Below are positions 4,679-6,132 of a stretch of DNA of 6,132 bases, piece by piece. A program made the translations under genes and the position numbers. Source of the stretch: Methanomassiliicoccales archaeon (GTDB lineage Archaea; Thermoplasmatota; Thermoplasmata; Methanomassiliicoccales; Methanomethylophilaceae); contig CAAFZG010000072.1 in assembly GCA_900767505.1 (NCBI GenBank), positions 1-6,132 on the forward strand, read 5' to 3'. A model generated the notes under the pieces. It was given only the letters and a program-made list of their open reading frames with translations, did not search any database and was not told the DNA's origin. Within the stretch, counting starts at the first letter, position 1. The number at the start of each line of letters is the position of its first letter.

Positions 4679-5521
4679 TTGGATAAGAAATACATAGCAA
4701 TCGGAGCAGTGATTGTTCTGATCGTCGCAGCGGTCGGAGTCTACGCACTAGGCGGAGACGACAACGCCAACGACGAATCCAAGCCCACCGTTGTAGTCTC
4801 GGGATCCACCACAGTTCTTCCCGTGATGAACGTGGTCGCAGAGAAATACAAAGATGCAAAACTCAACGTCACAAGCGGAGGATCCTCCGCCGGAGCCCAG
4901 AACTGCATCGACGGTGTCAACGACATCGGAATGCTCTCCAGGGACCTGAAGGACTCCGAGAAGAATGCCGGACTGATCCCTGTTGTCATCGCCAAGGATG
5001 CGGTCGCGGTCATCGTCGACAAGGATGCCGGAGTCAGCAACCTCACCCTCGAGCAGATCGCTAAGATCTACGCAGGTGAGATCACCAACTGGAAGGATGT
5101 CGGAGGAGCGGATCTCAAGATCACATGCGTCGTCCGCGAAGCCGGTTCCGGTACAAGGGACTGCTTCAACGAGGCCATCTCCACCAAGTACAAGGCGGAT
5201 TACGACACCATCATGACCGGATACCAGTCCACCAACTCCAACGGTAACATGGCCAAGGCCATCGACAACGGAAAGGGAGCCATCGGATACGTCGGACTCA
5301 GCTACATCTCCGGACTCACCGACAACGTCACGGTTGTCAGCGTCGACGGTGTGGAGGCAAGCGTCTCCGCAACACTGGACGGAACATACGAGATCACCAG
5401 ATCACTGATCCTCGTCACCAGGGGAGCACCCTCGGCAACCGAGCAGTCCGTGATCGACTTTATCCTCAGTGCCGACGGTCAGAAGATCGTCGAAGAGGAA
5501 GGATACGTCCCCATAATCTGA
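4679..5521 (+). CDS. pstS: Phosphate ABC transporter substrate-binding protein PstS
   Basis: PstS captures inorganic phosphate outside the membrane and delivers it to the PstCAB importer. The 280-residue protein starts at TTG 4679. Residues 1-4 (MDKK) precede a hydrophobic segment (5-24), then an acidic, Asn-rich linker GGDDNANDES (25-34). No lipobox cysteine follows the hydrophobic segment, so it probably stays as an uncleaved membrane anchor. Phosphate-contacting blocks of the family are present: SGSTTVLPV (41-49), SGGSSAGAQN (66-75), SRDLKDSE (87-94) and REAGSGTRDCF (153-163). GKGAIGYVGLSYI (198-210) and the ending FILSADGQKIVEEEGYVPI (261-279) are also typical. Three cysteines (76, 150, 162) might allow a disulfide, unproven. 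pstC follows after 6 bp, with its ribosome binding site overlapping this stop. Expression is expected to rise in phosphate starvation, as for pst operons generally. Confidence 0.95.
   Translation: MDKKYIAIGAVIVLIVAAVGVYALGGDDNANDESKPTVVVSGSTTVLPVMNVVAEKYKDAKLNVTSGGSSAGAQNCIDGVNDIGMLSRDLKDSEKNAGLIPVVIAKDAVAVIVDKDAGVSNLTLEQIAKIYAGEITNWKDVGGADLKITCVVREAGSGTRDCFNEAISTKYKADYDTIMTGYQSTNSNGNMAKAIDNGKGAIGYVGLSYISGLTDNVTVVSVDGVEASVSATLDGTYEITRSLILVTRGAPSATEQSVIDFILSADGQKIVEEEGYVPII
4875..4890. repeat. Perfect 16-bp palindrome inside pstS
   Basis: GCGGAGGATCCTCCGC is an exact, loopless palindrome. It encodes part of the phosphate-binding loop (residues SGGSSA), so Gly and Ser codon pairing may explain it. 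Its position about 200 bp into the first gene of the operon is the only reason to note a regulatory option. Confidence 0.5.
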
Positions 5522-5524
5522 GGT
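5520..5524 (+). promoter_or_regulatory. Ribosome binding site GAGGT for pstC, overlapping the pstS stop
   Basis: GAGGT starts inside the pstS TGA. It is 3 nt from ATG 5528 and 6 nt from ATG 5531, so the second ATG has the more usual spacing. The difference is one methionine. Confidence 0.6.
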
Positions 5525-5527
5525 CGG

Positions 5528-6132
5528 ATGATGAGTCTCAGAACAACGACACCCGCCGCAGATGCCCGGGGGGCACAGCCGGTCAAGGCTGCAAAGGTCC
5601 CCAAGGACAGCGACGGGGTCGTCAAACTCATTCTGACTGCCCTGGCCCTCGTGTCGGTGGCAGTGGTCTTCTTCATAATCACATTCATCCTCTACAACAG
5701 CTGGGAAGCGATCGCGGAAGTCGGGGTGCTGGACTTCGTGTTCGGCACCGTATGGTCGCCCGCGTCGGAGAAATACGGGGCAGCCGCGATCATTCTCGGA
5801 ACGATCCTCGTCACCTTGGGTTCGATGGTGATATGCATACCGCTCGGGGTCGCCTCTGCGATATTCCTGTCGGAGATAGCATCGGAGAAGGTGCGCAACA
5901 TCCTGAAGCCGATATGCGAGATCTTCGCCGGAATCCCCAGCGTCATCTACGGATTCATCGGGATGATGGTCCTTGTCCCACTGATAATGGACATCTTCCC
6001 CGACAATGCGTCCGGACCCTGCTGGCTGGCAGCCTCCGTGGTCCTGGGCATCATGGCGCTTCCCACTGTCATGTCCGTTTCGGACGATGCTCTGAAGGCT
6101 GTTCCCAGGTCGTACCGCGAGGCATCCCTTGC
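5528..6132 (+). CDS. pstC: Phosphate ABC transporter permease PstC (3' truncated by window)
   Basis: PstC pairs with PstA to form the membrane channel of the phosphate importer. The frame stays open to the window end, giving 201 residues of a protein usually about 300 long. It begins with a polar, Ala/Pro-rich cytoplasmic tail of about 30 residues (TTTPAADARGAQPVKAAK). Hydrophobic segments follow at about 33-55, 85-115, 133-155 and 165-183. Family-typical stretches are YGAAAIILGTILVT (83-96), PLGVASAIFLSEIA (105-118), CEIFAGIPSVIYGFIGM (130-146) and ALPTVMSVSDDALKAVP (177-193). The last residues, YREASL (196-201), open the EAA loop that docks on the ATPase PstB. The start is ATG 5528 or 5531. 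It lies 6 bp after pstS and is surely cotranscribed; pstA and pstB are expected beyond the window but not seen. Confidence 0.95.
   Translation, partial: MMSLRTTTPAADARGAQPVKAAKVPKDSDGVVKLILTALALVSVAVVFFIITFILYNSWEAIAEVGVLDFVFGTVWSPASEKYGAAAIILGTILVTLGSMVICIPLGVASAIFLSEIASEKVRNILKPICEIFAGIPSVIYGFIGMMVLVPLIMDIFPDNASGPCWLAASVVLGIMALPTVMSVSDDALKAVPRSYREASL

Noticed and set aside
1..6132. Defence system, CRISPR array, insertion sequence or integrase
   Set aside because: No spaced repeats, transposase or recombinase motifs, or terminal inverted repeats were seen; the coding content is housekeeping and transport.

Overview
The window looks like ordinary chromosomal DNA from a methanogen-like euryarchaeon, most likely Methanomassiliicoccales/Thermoplasmatota. 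The support is an archaeal-type leucyl-tRNA synthetase, an AbrB-PhoU fusion regulator of the archaeal kind, TATA-type promoter motifs, GAGGTG-type ribosome binding sites, and genes of roughly 60% GC beside a very AT-rich intergenic region. All six stop codons visible are TGA. This fits a lineage that avoids TAG (many Methanomassiliicoccales read it as pyrrolysine), but six codons prove nothing. The taxonomic call is an inference from protein resemblance and style.

Region 1 (1-2711, + strand) is a compact run of three genes: the C-terminal two thirds of leuS, a short nitroreductase-family flavoprotein, and a GNAT acetyltransferase. The genes touch or overlap at their stop codons, and the same GGAGTGAC string sits at both junctions, suggesting translational coupling. 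The run meets ubiX head-on with only 2 bp between the stop codons.

Region 2 (2714-4313, - strand) holds an AbrB-PhoU fusion gene followed 19 bp later by ubiX (flavin prenyltransferase). Each gene has a TATA-like element just upstream of its ATG and an in-frame GTG about 25-27 bp downstream of that element, at the place where the family homology begins. Both may therefore be leaderless GTG-start genes with shorter proteins than the longest reading frame implies.

Region 3 (4314-4678) is a 365-bp divergent control region between phoU and pstS. Its AT-rich flanks (about 13-18% GC) surround a roughly 100-bp block of about 37% GC that carries a perfect 15-bp palindrome and three copies of TTTCAGA. 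It also contains several TATA boxes facing pstS.

Region 4 (4679-6132, + strand) starts a phosphate ABC transporter operon: pstS from a TTG codon with a strong ribosome binding site, then pstC, cut by the window end. The natural reading is a phosphate-uptake locus in which PstS binds phosphate outside the cell, PstC forms part of the channel, and the divergently encoded AbrB-PhoU protein senses transporter state and may bind the shared control region. No mobile element, CRISPR array, tRNA, rRNA or defence system was seen.
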